64,000 nt of DNA, from assembly GCA_900472485.1 (NCBI GenBank), contig UCII01000007.1, forward strand, positions 1-64,000. Reading direction: 5' to 3'. Position numbers and translations under genes: made by a program. Below are positions 1 to 10,400 of this stretch, piece by piece (the stretch's first letter is position 1; each line of letters starts with the position of its first letter). The notes beneath the pieces were generated by a model. The model was not told the DNA's origin and made no database searches. It was given only the letters and a program-made list of their open reading frames with translations. The stretch is from Hyphomicrobiales bacterium (GTDB lineage: Bacteria > Pseudomonadota > Alphaproteobacteria > Rhizobiales > Rhizobiaceae).

Positions 1-19
1 TTTCCGTCCGGAATTGCGT
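1..19. repeat. Dispersed rhizobial palindromic repeat, cut by the window edge
   Basis: These bases match one end, in reverse orientation, of a roughly 49-bp intergenic element also present at 5123-5171, 33994-34042 and 50493-50541 (core TTTCCGTCCGGAATTGC). Only part of the copy lies in the window. It sits directly downstream of the minus-strand dehydrogenase gene that ends at 38. Confidence 0.6.
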
Positions 20-37
20 CAGAAGATAAGGAAACCC

Positions 38-1024
38 TCAGACCGGTTCCCAGCCATCCTTCTCGCTGGCGCGGTAGATGGCGTCGATGACCTTCTGGTT
101 GAGCTTCGAACTTTCCAGCGACACGACCTCTGCGCCTTGACCGAGCGCGGCTGAGGCGAAAGCTTCCGCCTCGCGCTTGTACTGGCGGCTGTCGGGGAAG
201 CGGAAAATCTGCGATTCCGAATGGCCGCGATTGGTCAGCTCCAGCTCTTCCGCGCCATAGCGGTCGGCATTGAAGGGCGATTTCACCTCGATGAAACCTT
301 CCGTGCCATGGAAGACCATGACCTGGCGGTTGGCCATCTGCGTCGAGATATAGAAGGTCAGTTCGAAATCGCCGAAGTCTGCCTTGACGCTGGAGTAGAT
401 GTCGGTGCCGAATTCCGGGTCGCGCTCAGTGACAGCCTGAATGCGCAGGGGCTCTCTGCCGGTGACGAAGCGGGTGCTGATCGTCGGATAGACACCGATA
501 TCGGGCAGACCGCCGCCGCCAAGCGCGGGAATATTGCGCATATTGCCGGCATCGCGGTTGAAATAGGTGAAGGCGCCCTGGATGTGGCGCAGGCGGCCGA
601 TGGCGCCATCGGCCAGCAGCGAGCGAACCTTGCGCCAGACCGGCGCATAGGTGACCATATAGGCTTCCGTTACCAGAACCTTGTTGCGGTCGCGCGCAGC
701 GATCAGGCTGTCGATCTCATCCGCCTTGAGCGCGATCGGCTTTTCGCAGAGCACATGCTTGCCGGCATCGGCAGCCTTGATCGTCCATTCGACGTGTTGC
801 GAGGTCGGCAGCGGAATATAGACAGCATCGATCGTGTCGGAGGCGAGCATCTCCTCATAGGAGCCGAAGGCATGCGGCACGGAGAAGCGGTCGGCCATCT
901 GCCGAGCACGGGCGAGATCGCGGCTGGCGACCGCCGTTACAACGCAGTTTTCCGCATCCTGAATGGCGGGCACCACCAGATCGCGGCCGATTTTGGCCGT
1001 CGACAGAATTCCGAAGCGCAGCAT
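38..1024 (-). CDS. Gfo/Idh/MocA family NAD(P)-dependent oxidoreductase
   Basis: The 328-residue protein has the family layout: an N-terminal Rossmann fold ([10 protein letters not shown] at residues 4-13, a variant of the usual glycine motif), the conserved EKP at residues 94-96 within CEKPIAL, and a C-terminal alpha/beta substrate domain. Members oxidise or reduce sugars, inositols or related cyclic alcohols in the cytoplasm; the substrate cannot be read from the sequence. The ATG at 1024 is chosen because AGGAGAG lies just upstream and the Rossmann fold begins at once; the open frame continues upstream without a recognisable domain. The gene stands alone, divergent from the cysteine hydrolase at 1339. 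Confidence 0.9.
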   Translation of the reverse strand: MLRFGILSTAKIGRDLVVPAIQDAENCVVTAVASRDLARARQMADRFSVPHAFGSYEEMLASDTIDAVYIPLPTSQHVEWTIKAADAGKHVLCEKPIALKADEIDSLIAARDRNKVLVTEAYMVTYAPVWRKVRSLLADGAIGRLRHIQGAFTYFNRDAGNMRNIPALGGGGLPDIGVYPTISTRFVTGREPLRIQAVTERDPEFGTDIYSSVKADFGDFELTFYISTQMANRQVMVFHGTEGFIEVKSPFNADRYGAEELELTNRGHSESQIFRFPDSRQYKREAEAFASAALGQGAEVVSLESSKLNQKVIDAIYRASEKDGWEPV

Positions 1025-1338
1025 GATCTCTCTCCTGAAGCATTGTCCCGAAACAGACGGCCGCATGGCGATGATCGCAACATGGCCTTTGCGGCGGGAT
1101 CCTGGTGAACACGGTGGGTAAAGCGAAACAGGGCATTCCGCTCTGGACGAAACCGACGCCAACTTATTCGGCCCTTGCCGAAGGCGCAACGCCCGAGACG
1201 GCCCGCAGGCGCGAACCCGAGGGCATAAGGACCATCACGCTATGTCCGTATTTGTCCTCTTTCTGTCTGTCAGATGGCTTTCGAAGCTTTCAAGTGCCCC
1301 CTAATCTCGGCTATCCTTCAAGCACAGGAGATACGAAA
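1025..1338. other. Divergent intergenic region, 314 bp
   Basis: This gap separates the dehydrogenase (minus) from the cysteine hydrolase (plus) and must carry both promoters. The ribosome binding sites at either edge are clear (AGGAGAG on the minus strand, AGGAG near 1326-1330). I see no convincing sigma-70 pair, hairpin or small gene in between. Confidence 0.5.
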
Positions 1339-1908
1339 ATGTCCCATGCGGATACCGCACTGCTCGTCATCGACGTCCAGGAATCCTTTCGCCAGCGCCC
1401 CTATTGGCGAACGGACGATCTGCAAGCTTTCACCAGCCGCCTGCAGGCGCTGATCGACGGCGCCAAGGCGAAAGGCATTCCCGTCGTCCAGATTTTTCAT
1501 GTCGAGGACAACGACGCGCATTTCAGCCTCAAGAGCGGCTTCGTTCGCAAGCTCGACGAGATCTCGCTGGGGGCCGATGCCGTCTTCCACAAACGCCGCC
1601 ATTCGGCGCTGGTCGGCTCTGGCCTCGACGTCTGGCTGGTGGCAAACGGCATCCGCAAGGTGATCGTTTCGGGTATCCGTACCGAGCAATGCTGCGAGAC
1701 GACGACCCGGCACGCCTCCGATCTCGGCTATGAGGTCGATTATGTCACAGAGGCGACGCTGACCTTCCCGATGACGCATGCCTCGGGCACGGTTTTCAGC
1801 GTCGATGATATCAAGAAGCGCAGCGAGCTCGTGCTATCAGGCCGTTTCGCCCGTATCGCAACGGTCGAAGAGGCGCTGGCCGACGCATCGATCCGGAGTG
1901 CCGCATGA
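1339..1908 (+). CDS. Isochorismatase-like cysteine hydrolase
   Basis: The 189-residue protein belongs to the isochorismatase-like hydrolase fold, which hydrolyses amides or related bonds (nicotinamidase, N-carbamoylsarcosine amidase and similar). The catalytic triad is visible: Asp12 in LLVIDVQESF, a lysine near residue 85, and the nucleophile Cys118 in GIRTEQCCETTTR. Length is normal for the family. The ATG at 1339 follows an AGGAG site; an upstream extension of the frame has no homology features. Its stop overlaps the start of the GlxA-type regulator (ATGA), so the two are translationally coupled, and the regulator probably controls this enzyme. Substrate unknown. Confidence 0.9.
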   Translation: MSHADTALLVIDVQESFRQRPYWRTDDLQAFTSRLQALIDGAKAKGIPVVQIFHVEDNDAHFSLKSGFVRKLDEISLGADAVFHKRRHSALVGSGLDVWLVANGIRKVIVSGIRTEQCCETTTRHASDLGYEVDYVTEATLTFPMTHASGTVFSVDDIKKRSELVLSGRFARIATVEEALADASIRSAA

Positions 1909-2903
1909 CCCAAAGCGGTCGGCGCCTCCATCGGCGGATCATCCCCGTCTACGTGCTTCTGCCGCCCTATACGCTGCTGATGGACGTGGCGGGGCCCGTG
2001 GAGGTGTTGCGTCGCGCCAATATCGAACAGGACGAGATCCTGTTCGATTATCAGTTCATCGCTGCCCAGCCGTTGCAGACGACTTCGGTTGGGCTGACGC
2101 TTGCAGATCTCAAGCCGTTGCCGGATCACATTCCCGATGGGGCCTATGTCATCCTGTCCGGCAGCGTCACGCCGCCCGACGATGCCGAAGATATCGAACC
2201 GGAGATTGCCACGCTTGAAGCATGGCTGAGAGGTGTGATCCGGCCGGGCATCACCCTCGTCACCATCTGCTCGGGTGCCGTGCTCGCCGCCCGCGCCGGA
2301 CTGATGGATGGCTATGCCTGCACCACGCATGCCGCCTGCCTCGACGAAGTCAGGGAATTTGCGCCGACGGCCAGGGTTCTCGACAACAGGCTCTACGTCG
2401 AAGACCGCGATCGATATTCGAGCGCCGGCATCACGACAGGCACCGACCTGATGCTGCACCTCGCCTCCAAACTGACCTCGCCGATGACGGCGCTGACCAT
2501 TGCCCGGCACATGGTCGTCTATATGCGCAGGACCGGCGCTGAGCCGCAGCTGTCGCCCTGGCTCAGCGGGCGCAACCACGTCCACCCCGCCATCCATTGC
2601 GTTCAGGATGCGATCATGGCCGATCCTGCCCATGGCTGGTCGCTTTCCGAACTTGCCGGCATCGGCGCAATGAGCCCACGGCATATTTCGCGGCTGTTTC
2701 AGGAGCATGCCGGCCTATCGGTGACGGCCTATGTCAACCTCATGCGCGTCACGCTGGCGCGCGACGTGCTTGCCAATTCGCGGCTGGATATGGAGCGCGT
2801 GGCGGAAAAATCCGGCTTCGCCTCGCCGCGGCATATGCGGCGCGTCTGGTCGAAATATAACGCACTGCCGCCCAGCCACTATCGGCGCTCGACGACGGAA
2901 TAA
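1905..2903 (+). CDS. GlxA-type AraC family regulator with DJ-1/PfpI N-terminal domain
   Basis: The 332-residue protein joins an N-terminal DJ-1/PfpI (class I amidotransferase-like) domain at about residues 12-185 to a C-terminal AraC double helix-turn-helix at about 235-325 (SLSELAGIGAMSPRHISRLF, then a second helix pair around ESGFASPRHMRRVW-like residues). This arrangement defines the GlxA subgroup, which in rhizobia often regulates amino-acid or amine degradation. The start overlaps the stop of the cysteine hydrolase by 4 bp. The sensed ligand is unknown; control of the upstream hydrolase is inferred from the coupling. Confidence 0.9.
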   Translation: MTQSGRRLHRRIIPVYVLLPPYTLLMDVAGPVEVLRRANIEQDEILFDYQFIAAQPLQTTSVGLTLADLKPLPDHIPDGAYVILSGSVTPPDDAEDIEPEIATLEAWLRGVIRPGITLVTICSGAVLAARAGLMDGYACTTHAACLDEVREFAPTARVLDNRLYVEDRDRYSSAGITTGTDLMLHLASKLTSPMTALTIARHMVVYMRRTGAEPQLSPWLSGRNHVHPAIHCVQDAIMADPAHGWSLSELAGIGAMSPRHISRLFQEHAGLSVTAYVNLMRVTLARDVLANSRLDMERVAEKSGFASPRHMRRVWSKYNALPPSHYRRSTTE

Positions 2904-3007
2904 AGAAATTGTGTGTGGTCTTCGCCGCGAAAGGCCGATAGCCTGCCTTGTCCCTTCCTCCGGCGTCCGCTCGCCGGTTTACCTTTCAAATGACCTGGAG
3001 AAATAGC

Positions 3008-3958
3008 ATGGACACGCGCAAGCTTGGACGAACCGATCTGTTTGTCGCCCCCATCGTTTTCGGCGGCAATGTCTTCGGCTGGACGGCCGATGAGAAAACC
3101 TCCTACGCACTGCTCGACGCCTTCTTCGATGCCGGCTTCAACACGATCGACACGGCCGATGTCTATTCCCGCTGGGTTCCCGGCAACAAGGGCGGCGATT
3201 CTGAGGAGATCATCGGCAAATGGCTGAAGCAGGGCCGCGTCTCCCGCGATAAAGCCATCATCATCACCAAAGTCGGATCGGAGATGGGGCCGGGCAAGAA
3301 GGGTCTCAAGGCCGGTTACATCATCGAGGCGGCCGAGGCGTCGCTGAAGCGGCTGCAGACCGATCACATTGACCTTTATCTGTCGCACTGGCCGGATCCC
3401 GAGACGCCGCATGAGGAATCGCTTGCCGCCTACGCCAAGCTGAAGGAACAGGGCAAGATCCGCCATGTCGGCTGCTCGAACCTTGATGCGACGCAGCTCC
3501 ACGCTTCGCTCGATGCTGCCGAAAAGGCCGGTCTGCCGCGCTACGACGTGCTGCAGCCCGAATATAATCTCTATGCCCGTGACAGCTTCGAAGGGCCGCT
3601 TGCGGATCTATGCGTCAAGGAAGAGATCGGCGTCATCACCTATTTCAGCCTCGCCGCCGGCTTCCTGACTGGCAAGTACCGCACCAAGGCGGATACGGAG
3701 GGACGGGCACGCGAGAACCGGGTTGCCGCCTATCTCGATGACAAGGGCCTGCGCATCCTTGCGGCCCTCGACAAGGTCGCCGCTGAAACGGGCGCGAAGC
3801 CGGCCGAGATCGCGCTTGCCTGGCTCCTGCGCAAGCGTGGCGTCACTGCTCCGATCGCCAGCGCCACTAGCCTCAACCAGCTCGATGCACTCATCAATTC
3901 GGCAAAGCTCTCGCTTTCCGATGACGCCATGCGCCTGCTCGACGCAGCCGGCGAATAA
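3008..3958 (+). CDS. Aldo/keto reductase
   Basis: The 316-residue protein is a complete NADPH-dependent aldo/keto reductase. It opens with MDTRKLGRTDLFVAPI, carries the catalytic Tyr in TIDTADVYSRW, the Lys in IIITKVGS and the His-containing strand LYLSHWPDPETP, followed by the C-terminal cofactor-binding half. Such enzymes reduce aldehydes, ketones or sugars; the exact substrate is not visible. ATG 3008 is preceded by CTGGAG; an upstream frame extension to 2948 is not supported. The GNAT gene follows after 13 bp and is probably co-transcribed. Confidence 0.92.
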   Translation: MDTRKLGRTDLFVAPIVFGGNVFGWTADEKTSYALLDAFFDAGFNTIDTADVYSRWVPGNKGGDSEEIIGKWLKQGRVSRDKAIIITKVGSEMGPGKKGLKAGYIIEAAEASLKRLQTDHIDLYLSHWPDPETPHEESLAAYAKLKEQGKIRHVGCSNLDATQLHASLDAAEKAGLPRYDVLQPEYNLYARDSFEGPLADLCVKEEIGVITYFSLAAGFLTGKYRTKADTEGRARENRVAAYLDDKGLRILAALDKVAAETGAKPAEIALAWLLRKRGVTAPIASATSLNQLDALINSAKLSLSDDAMRLLDAAGE

Positions 3959-3971
3959 AAGAGGCAGACCG

Positions 3972-4415
3972 ATGACCGTGACGATCCGAGACGCCAGACC
4001 CGACGACGAAGCGCGCTGGCGCGCGTTATGGGACGGCTATCTGGCCTTCTACGGCGTCACCGTCGCGCCCGACATTACCGATGCGACATGGCGCCGGGTT
4101 TTCGATCCGGCGTCGGCGATCTTCATGCGCCTTGCCGAAGTCGATGGCGAAGTGAAGGGCTTTACGCTCAGCCTTACGCATGAAGGCACCTGGGTGCGCG
4201 CACCCGATTGCTATCTTGAAGACCTGTTCGTCGATGAAAGCGCTCGGGGCCGCGGCGTCGGCCGGGCGCTGCTCGACGATCTCGTTGCCCTTTGCAAGAA
4301 GAACGGCTGGGCACGGCTTTACTGGCACACCGAAGAAGGCAACGCGACCGCCCGCAAGCTCTATGACAGCTACGTCAAAAGCGACGGGCATATTCGCTAC
4401 CGCATCAGCTTCTGA
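3972..4415 (+). CDS. GNAT family N-acetyltransferase
   Basis: A 147-residue single-domain acetyltransferase. The acetyl-CoA pyrophosphate loop is RGRGVGRALL (about residues 90-99), preceded by the strand CYLEDLFVDESA. The C-terminal YWHTEEGNATARKLYDSY segment is typical for the family. It transfers acetyl from acetyl-CoA to an unknown amine. It lies 13 bp behind the aldo/keto reductase on the same strand, and its last 11 bp overlap the convergent M15-like gene. Confidence 0.88.
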   Translation: MTVTIRDARPDDEARWRALWDGYLAFYGVTVAPDITDATWRRVFDPASAIFMRLAEVDGEVKGFTLSLTHEGTWVRAPDCYLEDLFVDESARGRGVGRALLDDLVALCKKNGWARLYWHTEEGNATARKLYDSYVKSDGHIRYRISF

Positions 4416-5022
4416 GCTTAGGAAAGCCCTCGTAATCGGTGGAATGGTCGCCCTTCCAGTTGGCCATGCCCGGCTTGGTCAACATGCCGCGCGGGCTGAC
4501 ATAGCTCTGGATGATCCGCATCGGCCGCTCGTGCCATTGGATGTTGAAGGCCCAGAGCTTCGGGAAGAAGCAGAGCGATGCATAGGGCAGATGATCGTGG
4601 ATCCACCAGGCGAGCTTCTGCCAATCGCCCTCATGGCTGTGATGATCGATCAGCCAGGGCACGACGATGCAGACGGCCGCGCCCATGCAGCCGTCGAGAT
4701 CGCGCATATCCCAGATGTGATGCGCGGCGGTGTGGGGATTGGTCGAGCAATTCAGCCCGTTCTTGTTGCCGAAGGCATTGACCTCGGGCGAACGATAGCC
4801 GGAACGGATATGTAGCCGGCCAAATGTCGCCTCCAGCGGCTCCAGCAATTCCTCGCAAAGCCGACGGCCCATCTCGATCGCCAGATCCGGATCCTCGGGA
4901 ATATTGGGGATGCGATAGAAATCCGATATTTCCGAATGCAGGAAATCGCGAAAGAAGAAGTTCTTCGACAGCCTGACGCGGCCGAGATCCTCAAGCCCCT
5001 TCATCGATCCCGGTTTTCTCAT
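4405..5022 (-). CDS. Peptidase M15-like hypothetical protein
   Basis: The 205-residue protein shows features of the M15 (D-Ala-D-Ala carboxypeptidase or hedgehog-type) fold: RLHIRSGYRSPEVNAFGN (about residues 69-86), equivalent to the SGYRS-type strand, then NPHTAAHHIWDMRD, which resembles the SxHxxGxAxD zinc motif but with Asp in place of Gly and a changed first position. The Trp/His-rich C-terminal half (WIHDHLPYASLCFFPKLWAF) is not typical of simple M15 peptidases. No signal peptide is seen, so a cytoplasmic or non-classical role is possible. It overlaps the convergent GNAT gene by 11 bp. Catalytic activity is uncertain. Confidence 0.7.
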   Translation of the reverse strand: MRKPGSMKGLEDLGRVRLSKNFFFRDFLHSEISDFYRIPNIPEDPDLAIEMGRRLCEELLEPLEATFGRLHIRSGYRSPEVNAFGNKNGLNCSTNPHTAAHHIWDMRDLDGCMGAAVCIVVPWLIDHHSHEGDWQKLAWWIHDHLPYASLCFFPKLWAFNIQWHERPMRIIQSYVSPRGMLTKPGMANWKGDHSTDYEGFPKLRS

Positions 5023-5122
5023 CGCTGCTATCCCTTCCTGAAACCATTCGATCAGTCGAGACGACTTATCGCATCACCGCCACCCGATTTTTGTCAGCAG
5101 TCGCTTCGTTCCCTTGCTTTGC

Positions 5123-5171
5123 GCGATTCCGGACGAAAAATCGCTACGCACTTTTCCTGAAATCGCTTTAA
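5123..5171. repeat. Dispersed rhizobial palindromic repeat, diverged copy
   Basis: The element has imperfect inverted ends (GCGATTCC and its partner near GAAATCGC) around a TCGCTACGCAC centre, and matches the copies at 50493-50541 and 33994-34042. Its right end overlaps the TAA stop codon of the LysR gene (5168-5170), so the repeat supplies the end of that reading frame. Confidence 0.65.
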
Positions 5172-6061
5172 GGCTCGGTATATTTGAAGAAATCGATGAA
5201 GGCTCTGAGCGCCGGGCGCATCTGGCGGCGGCTCGGATAATAGATGCAGAAGCCCGGATAGGGCGGACACCAATCTTCGAGCACGCGGATGAGCTTGCCT
5301 TCGGCCAGTTCCTGCTGCACGCGAATATCGAAGAGATAGGCAAGGCCGGCGCCATTGAGGGCCGCCAAAACGCCGAGCCGATCCTCGATCACGATCAGGG
5401 GACCATCAACGGCAACGACCAACTCGCGGCCATCCTTCTCGAACTCCCAGCGATAGATCGAGCCATCGGTAAATCGCCGCTTGATGCAGCGGTGATGAAC
5501 GAGGTCGCGGGGATGCAGCGGCTTCGGATGCTTCTCGAAATAGGCCGGCGACCCGGCGATGACGGTGCGAATGTCGGGACAGATCTTCACCGCAATCATG
5601 TCCCCCTCGATACTCTCCTCCAGCCGGATGCCGGCGTCATAGCCGTCCTTGACGATGTCGCTGAAGCCATCCTCATTGGCGATTTCGAGCGTGATATCGG
5701 GATAGGTATTGAGGAAATCGCCGATGCGTGGCGCCATCAGCAGATCGGAGGCAAAACGCGGCGCTGTGATGCGGAGATTGCCGGCCGGGCGGCCGCGGGT
5801 CGCAAGCGTATCCTCCAATGCGATATCGATTTCCTCCAGGGCCGGCGCCAGCCGTTGCAATAGCGCCTGGCCCTCCTCGGTCGGAAGCACGCTGCGCGTG
5901 GTGCGGGCGAGCAGCCGCACACCGAGGCTTTCCTCCAGGCTGGAGACGGCGTGGCTGACCGCCGATGGCGCGATCGACAATTCCTTGCCGGCAGCGCGAA
6001 AGCTGCGATGGGCGGCGACGGCGGCAAAAACCGCGAGCTGAGAAAGTTGTGTTCTGTTCAT
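5168..6061 (-). CDS. LysR family transcriptional regulator
   Basis: The 297-residue protein has the LysR winged helix-turn-helix at residues 1-60 (FRAAGKELSIAPSAVSHAVS, ESLGVRLLARTTRSV) and a periplasmic-binding-like effector domain from about 90. It is divergent from the aldo/keto reductase at 6191, with 129 bp between the two starts, the classic arrangement in which a LysR protein controls its neighbour and itself. A TCTA-N5-TAGA palindrome (6065-6077) lies against its start codon. The stop codon falls in a dispersed repeat. Confidence 0.93.
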   Translation of the reverse strand: MNRTQLSQLAVFAAVAAHRSFRAAGKELSIAPSAVSHAVSSLEESLGVRLLARTTRSVLPTEEGQALLQRLAPALEEIDIALEDTLATRGRPAGNLRITAPRFASDLLMAPRIGDFLNTYPDITLEIANEDGFSDIVKDGYDAGIRLEESIEGDMIAVKICPDIRTVIAGSPAYFEKHPKPLHPRDLVHHRCIKRRFTDGSIYRWEFEKDGRELVVAVDGPLIVIEDRLGVLAALNGAGLAYLFDIRVQQELAEGKLIRVLEDWCPPYPGFCIYYPSRRQMRPALRAFIDFFKYTEP

Positions 6062-6064
6062 TGA

Positions 6065-6077
6065 TCTAAATTATAGA
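6065..6077. promoter_or_regulatory. Candidate LysR binding palindrome
   Basis: TCTA-AATTA-TAGA fits the T-N11-A core of LysR boxes and lies in the divergent region between the LysR gene and the aldo/keto reductase, 3 bp from the LysR start codon. That position suits autorepression. Inferred from sequence alone. Confidence 0.45.
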
Positions 6078-6190
6078 ACAAGCTGTAAGGATTTGCATGG
6101 ATTTTCATTCATTGTCCGAAACCCTAATTTGAGCGTGTCGGCAGCGGAAATGACCGCCGCCGCTCCCTATAAGCTCAAAAGGAATAGATC

Positions 6191-7186
<996 letters not shown>

Positions 7187-7216
7187 CAAATGGGCTTCCT
7201 CTGCAGCCCAGACAGA

Positions 7217-7247
7217 GACACCGGCCATCAAGGCCGGTGTCATTTTG
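7217..7247 (+). terminator. Rho-independent terminator after the aldo/keto reductase
   Basis: A perfect 10-bp stem (GACACCGGCC / GGCCGGTGTC) with a 5-nt ATCAA loop is followed by ATTTTG. It lies 31 bp after the stop of the aldo/keto reductase. Confidence 0.8.
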
Positions 7248-7440
7248 AGACTGAAAAGAAAAATGAAGCCTGGCCGATGCTTGGCCGAACATGCAAATCG
7301 CCTGAATTATAGCCTCTTTCAAGCCTCTAGCCAAATTGTCATAAACGTGAAGCGCACACAACAGCTCGACGCTCGGTTGACAAACGGGTCCGAAATTTGA
7401 AGATTGCCGCCATCAAAAACGGGCAGCGTGGGGAGGACTT

Positions 7441-10400
7441 ATGTCTAGGCGCGCGTTTATCGGCTTCTCTGCTTTTCTTCTCGCCACTTTCGCATCTCTG
7501 ACCCCTTCGCTGGCGGCCGATGTCAAGCGCCAGGTGGTCACCACAAAGGACGGCGATTACTTCGGCTTCGATCTGCGCACGGAGCAGAATGTGACGCTGG
7601 ATCAGTGCTCAGCCTCCTGCATCGGCGACAAGTCCTGCAAGGCCTTCACCTACAATCCCAAGGTGAAGTGGTGCTTCATGAAGTCGGACTTCAACCAGCT
7701 CAACAGCTTCCCCGGCGCAATCGCCGGCAAGATCGTCGAGACGGCTGCCACCAGCGAGCCGGATATCGGCGCTGCCCCTGCCCTTTTCTTCCTGTCCGAC
7801 AATTTCGTCCAGAGCGCGCGCGATGCAAAGAACACGCTGACGCTCGGCAGCGAGCTGAAGGGCCAGGGCGTCGAAAGCCTGATCGCGCTCGGCCGCATCG
7901 AGCTGACTTCGGGCAATGTCAACGATGCCCTGAATGCCTTCCAGGGTGCGCTTTCAATCAACCCCGACAATGGCGATCTGTGGGTCGAGATGGCGCGTGC
8001 CGCCAATACGATCACGAACGACACATCTGTCGCCACGCGCGCAGCCTATGCGGCGCTCAACGGCTACCAGCTGACCCGCACGACGAGCAGCCGCGCCGAT
8101 GCGCTCGCCGTTCTCGCCGAGGCGCTGAAGAACGCGCAGAACTATCGCCCGGCGCTCAGCGCCTACAAGGCAAGCCTCAATCTCGTCAGCTCAGCCGCCG
8201 TCCAGGCAGCCTATAACGATCTCCTGGCCCGCCAGGGCTTCCGCGTGACAGGCAATACGCTCGACAACGACAATGCCTCGCCGCGCGCCTGCGTGCAGTT
8301 CTCCGAAAAGCTGGTAAAGAGCGGCGTCGATTATACCCCCTTCGTCACCCTCAACGGCGCCGCGCCGAAGGGTGTCGACGCAAAGGACAACCAGATCTGC
8401 GTCGAAGGCCTGGAATTCGGCCAGCACTACCGCATCTCGCTGCGCGCCGGCCTGCCCTCCTCCGTGGATGAAAACCTCGCCTCGCAGGTCAATGTCGATA
8501 TCTACGTCAAGGATCGCACGGCTTCGCTGCGCTTCACCGGCGACAATTTCGTCCTGCCTTCGACCGCTCGCCGCGGCATCCCGATCGTCTCGGTCAATGC
8601 CACGACGGCCAATCTCAAGCTCTACCGCATCGGCGACCGCAATATTGCGCAGCTTCTGAACAATTCGCAGTTCCTGACGCAGGTGGACAGCTACAGCGCC
8701 CAGACCATCCAGGACACCAATGGCGAACTGGTCTGGCAGGGCTCCATCGAGATCAAGCAGGAACTCAACAAGGAAGTCGCGACCAGCTTCCCGGTCGACG
8801 AGGCACTGCCGAAGCGCAAGCCCGGCGTCTATGTGCTGACGGCGGTTGCGCCCGAGAGCGGCGGTCATGAGTGGGACCCGCAGGCGACACAATGGTTCGT
8901 CGTTTCCGATATCGGCGTCACCACCTATGCCGGCACCGACGGGCTGAATGTTTTCGCCCGTTCGCTCGGCAGTGCCAAGCCGCTTGCCGGCATCCAGCTG
9001 CAACTGCTTGCCAAGAACAACGAAATCCTCGGTACGGCCAAGACCGACGACAATGGCCGCGCCGTCTTCAGCGCCGGCCTGATGCGCGGCACGGCGGGTA
9101 TGACGCCGGCCGTGATCACCGCGGAGAATGGCGATCAGGACTATGTCTTCCTCGACATGACGCGCGCCGGCTTCGATCTTTCGGACCGCGGCGTGGCGGG
9201 CAGAACCGCGCCCGGCGCGATCGATCTGCTCACCTGGACCGAGCGCGGCATCTACCGCGCCGGCGAGACGGTGCATGCTTCCGCACTTGCCCGCGACGTC
9301 AGCTCGACGGCAGTCGAAAACCTGCCGCTCACCTTCGTCTTCCTGCGCCCGGATGGCGTCGAGGATCGTCGCATCGTCACCGATGGCGGCAAGCTCGGCG
9401 GCTACAATGTCGACCTGCCATTGCAGCAGACCTCGATGCGCGGCACCTGGACGATGAACATCTACACCGACCCGAAGGGCTCCTCCATCGGCTCGCAGAC
9501 CTTCCTCGTCGACGATTTCGTGCCGGATCGCATCGAATTCGACATGAAGAGCGACGCCAAGGAGATCGAAGTCGGCCAGCCGACGCCGGTTAATGTCGAT
9601 GGACGCTATCTCTATGGCGCGCCTGCCGCCGGCCTCAACCTCGAAGGCGAAGTGACGCTAAAGCCGACGCGCCAGAGCGATGCTTTCAAGGGCTATCAGT
9701 TCGGCCTCGCCGACGAAGGTGCCGGCAAGGCAAACGCCAACAATGACGACGACGACAGCAGCAGCGGTGACAGCAAGGCCGAGAGCACGCAGGTGCCGCT
9801 CGAAGACCTGCAGGCGCTGGACGAAAACGGCAAGACTACCTTCAACGTCACGATCAACGACACGCCGTCGACCACGCAGCTCTTGAACGCCAATATCACC
9901 GTGCGCATGCAGGAAGCCGGCGGCCGCGCCGTCGAGCGCTCGCTGACCCTGCCCGTCAAGGCGGACGGTCCGCGCATCGGCATCAAGCCGGAATTCGACG
10001 GCGATCTCGGCGAGAATTCCGTCGGCAACTTCCATGTCATCGTTGTCGATGCCAATGGCCAGAAGCAGGCCATGCAGGGACTGACCTGGAAGCTGCTGAG
10101 TGTCGAGCGCAATTATCAATGGTATCGCGACGGCAGTAGCTGGAAGTTCGAGCCGATCATGTCCACCAAGCAGGTGGCGGTCGGCACCGTCAACACCACA
10201 ATGGACGGCGCGGCGATTTCCATGCCGGTCACCTGGGGCCGCTACCGTCTCGAAGTCTCCACCGCCGATGCGAACGGCCCGGAATCCAGCGTGGAATTCA
10301 ATGCCGGCTGGTATGTCGCCTCCACCTCGACGGAAACGCCTGACGCGCTTGAGATCGCGCTCGACAAGGAAAGTTACCATGTCGGCGATACGGCGAAGCT

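Noticed and set aside
8191..9276. Minus-strand open frame of 361 codons inside the alpha-2-macroglobulin gene
   Set aside because: Codon-bias shadow of the plus-strand gene; no motif and no promoter space.
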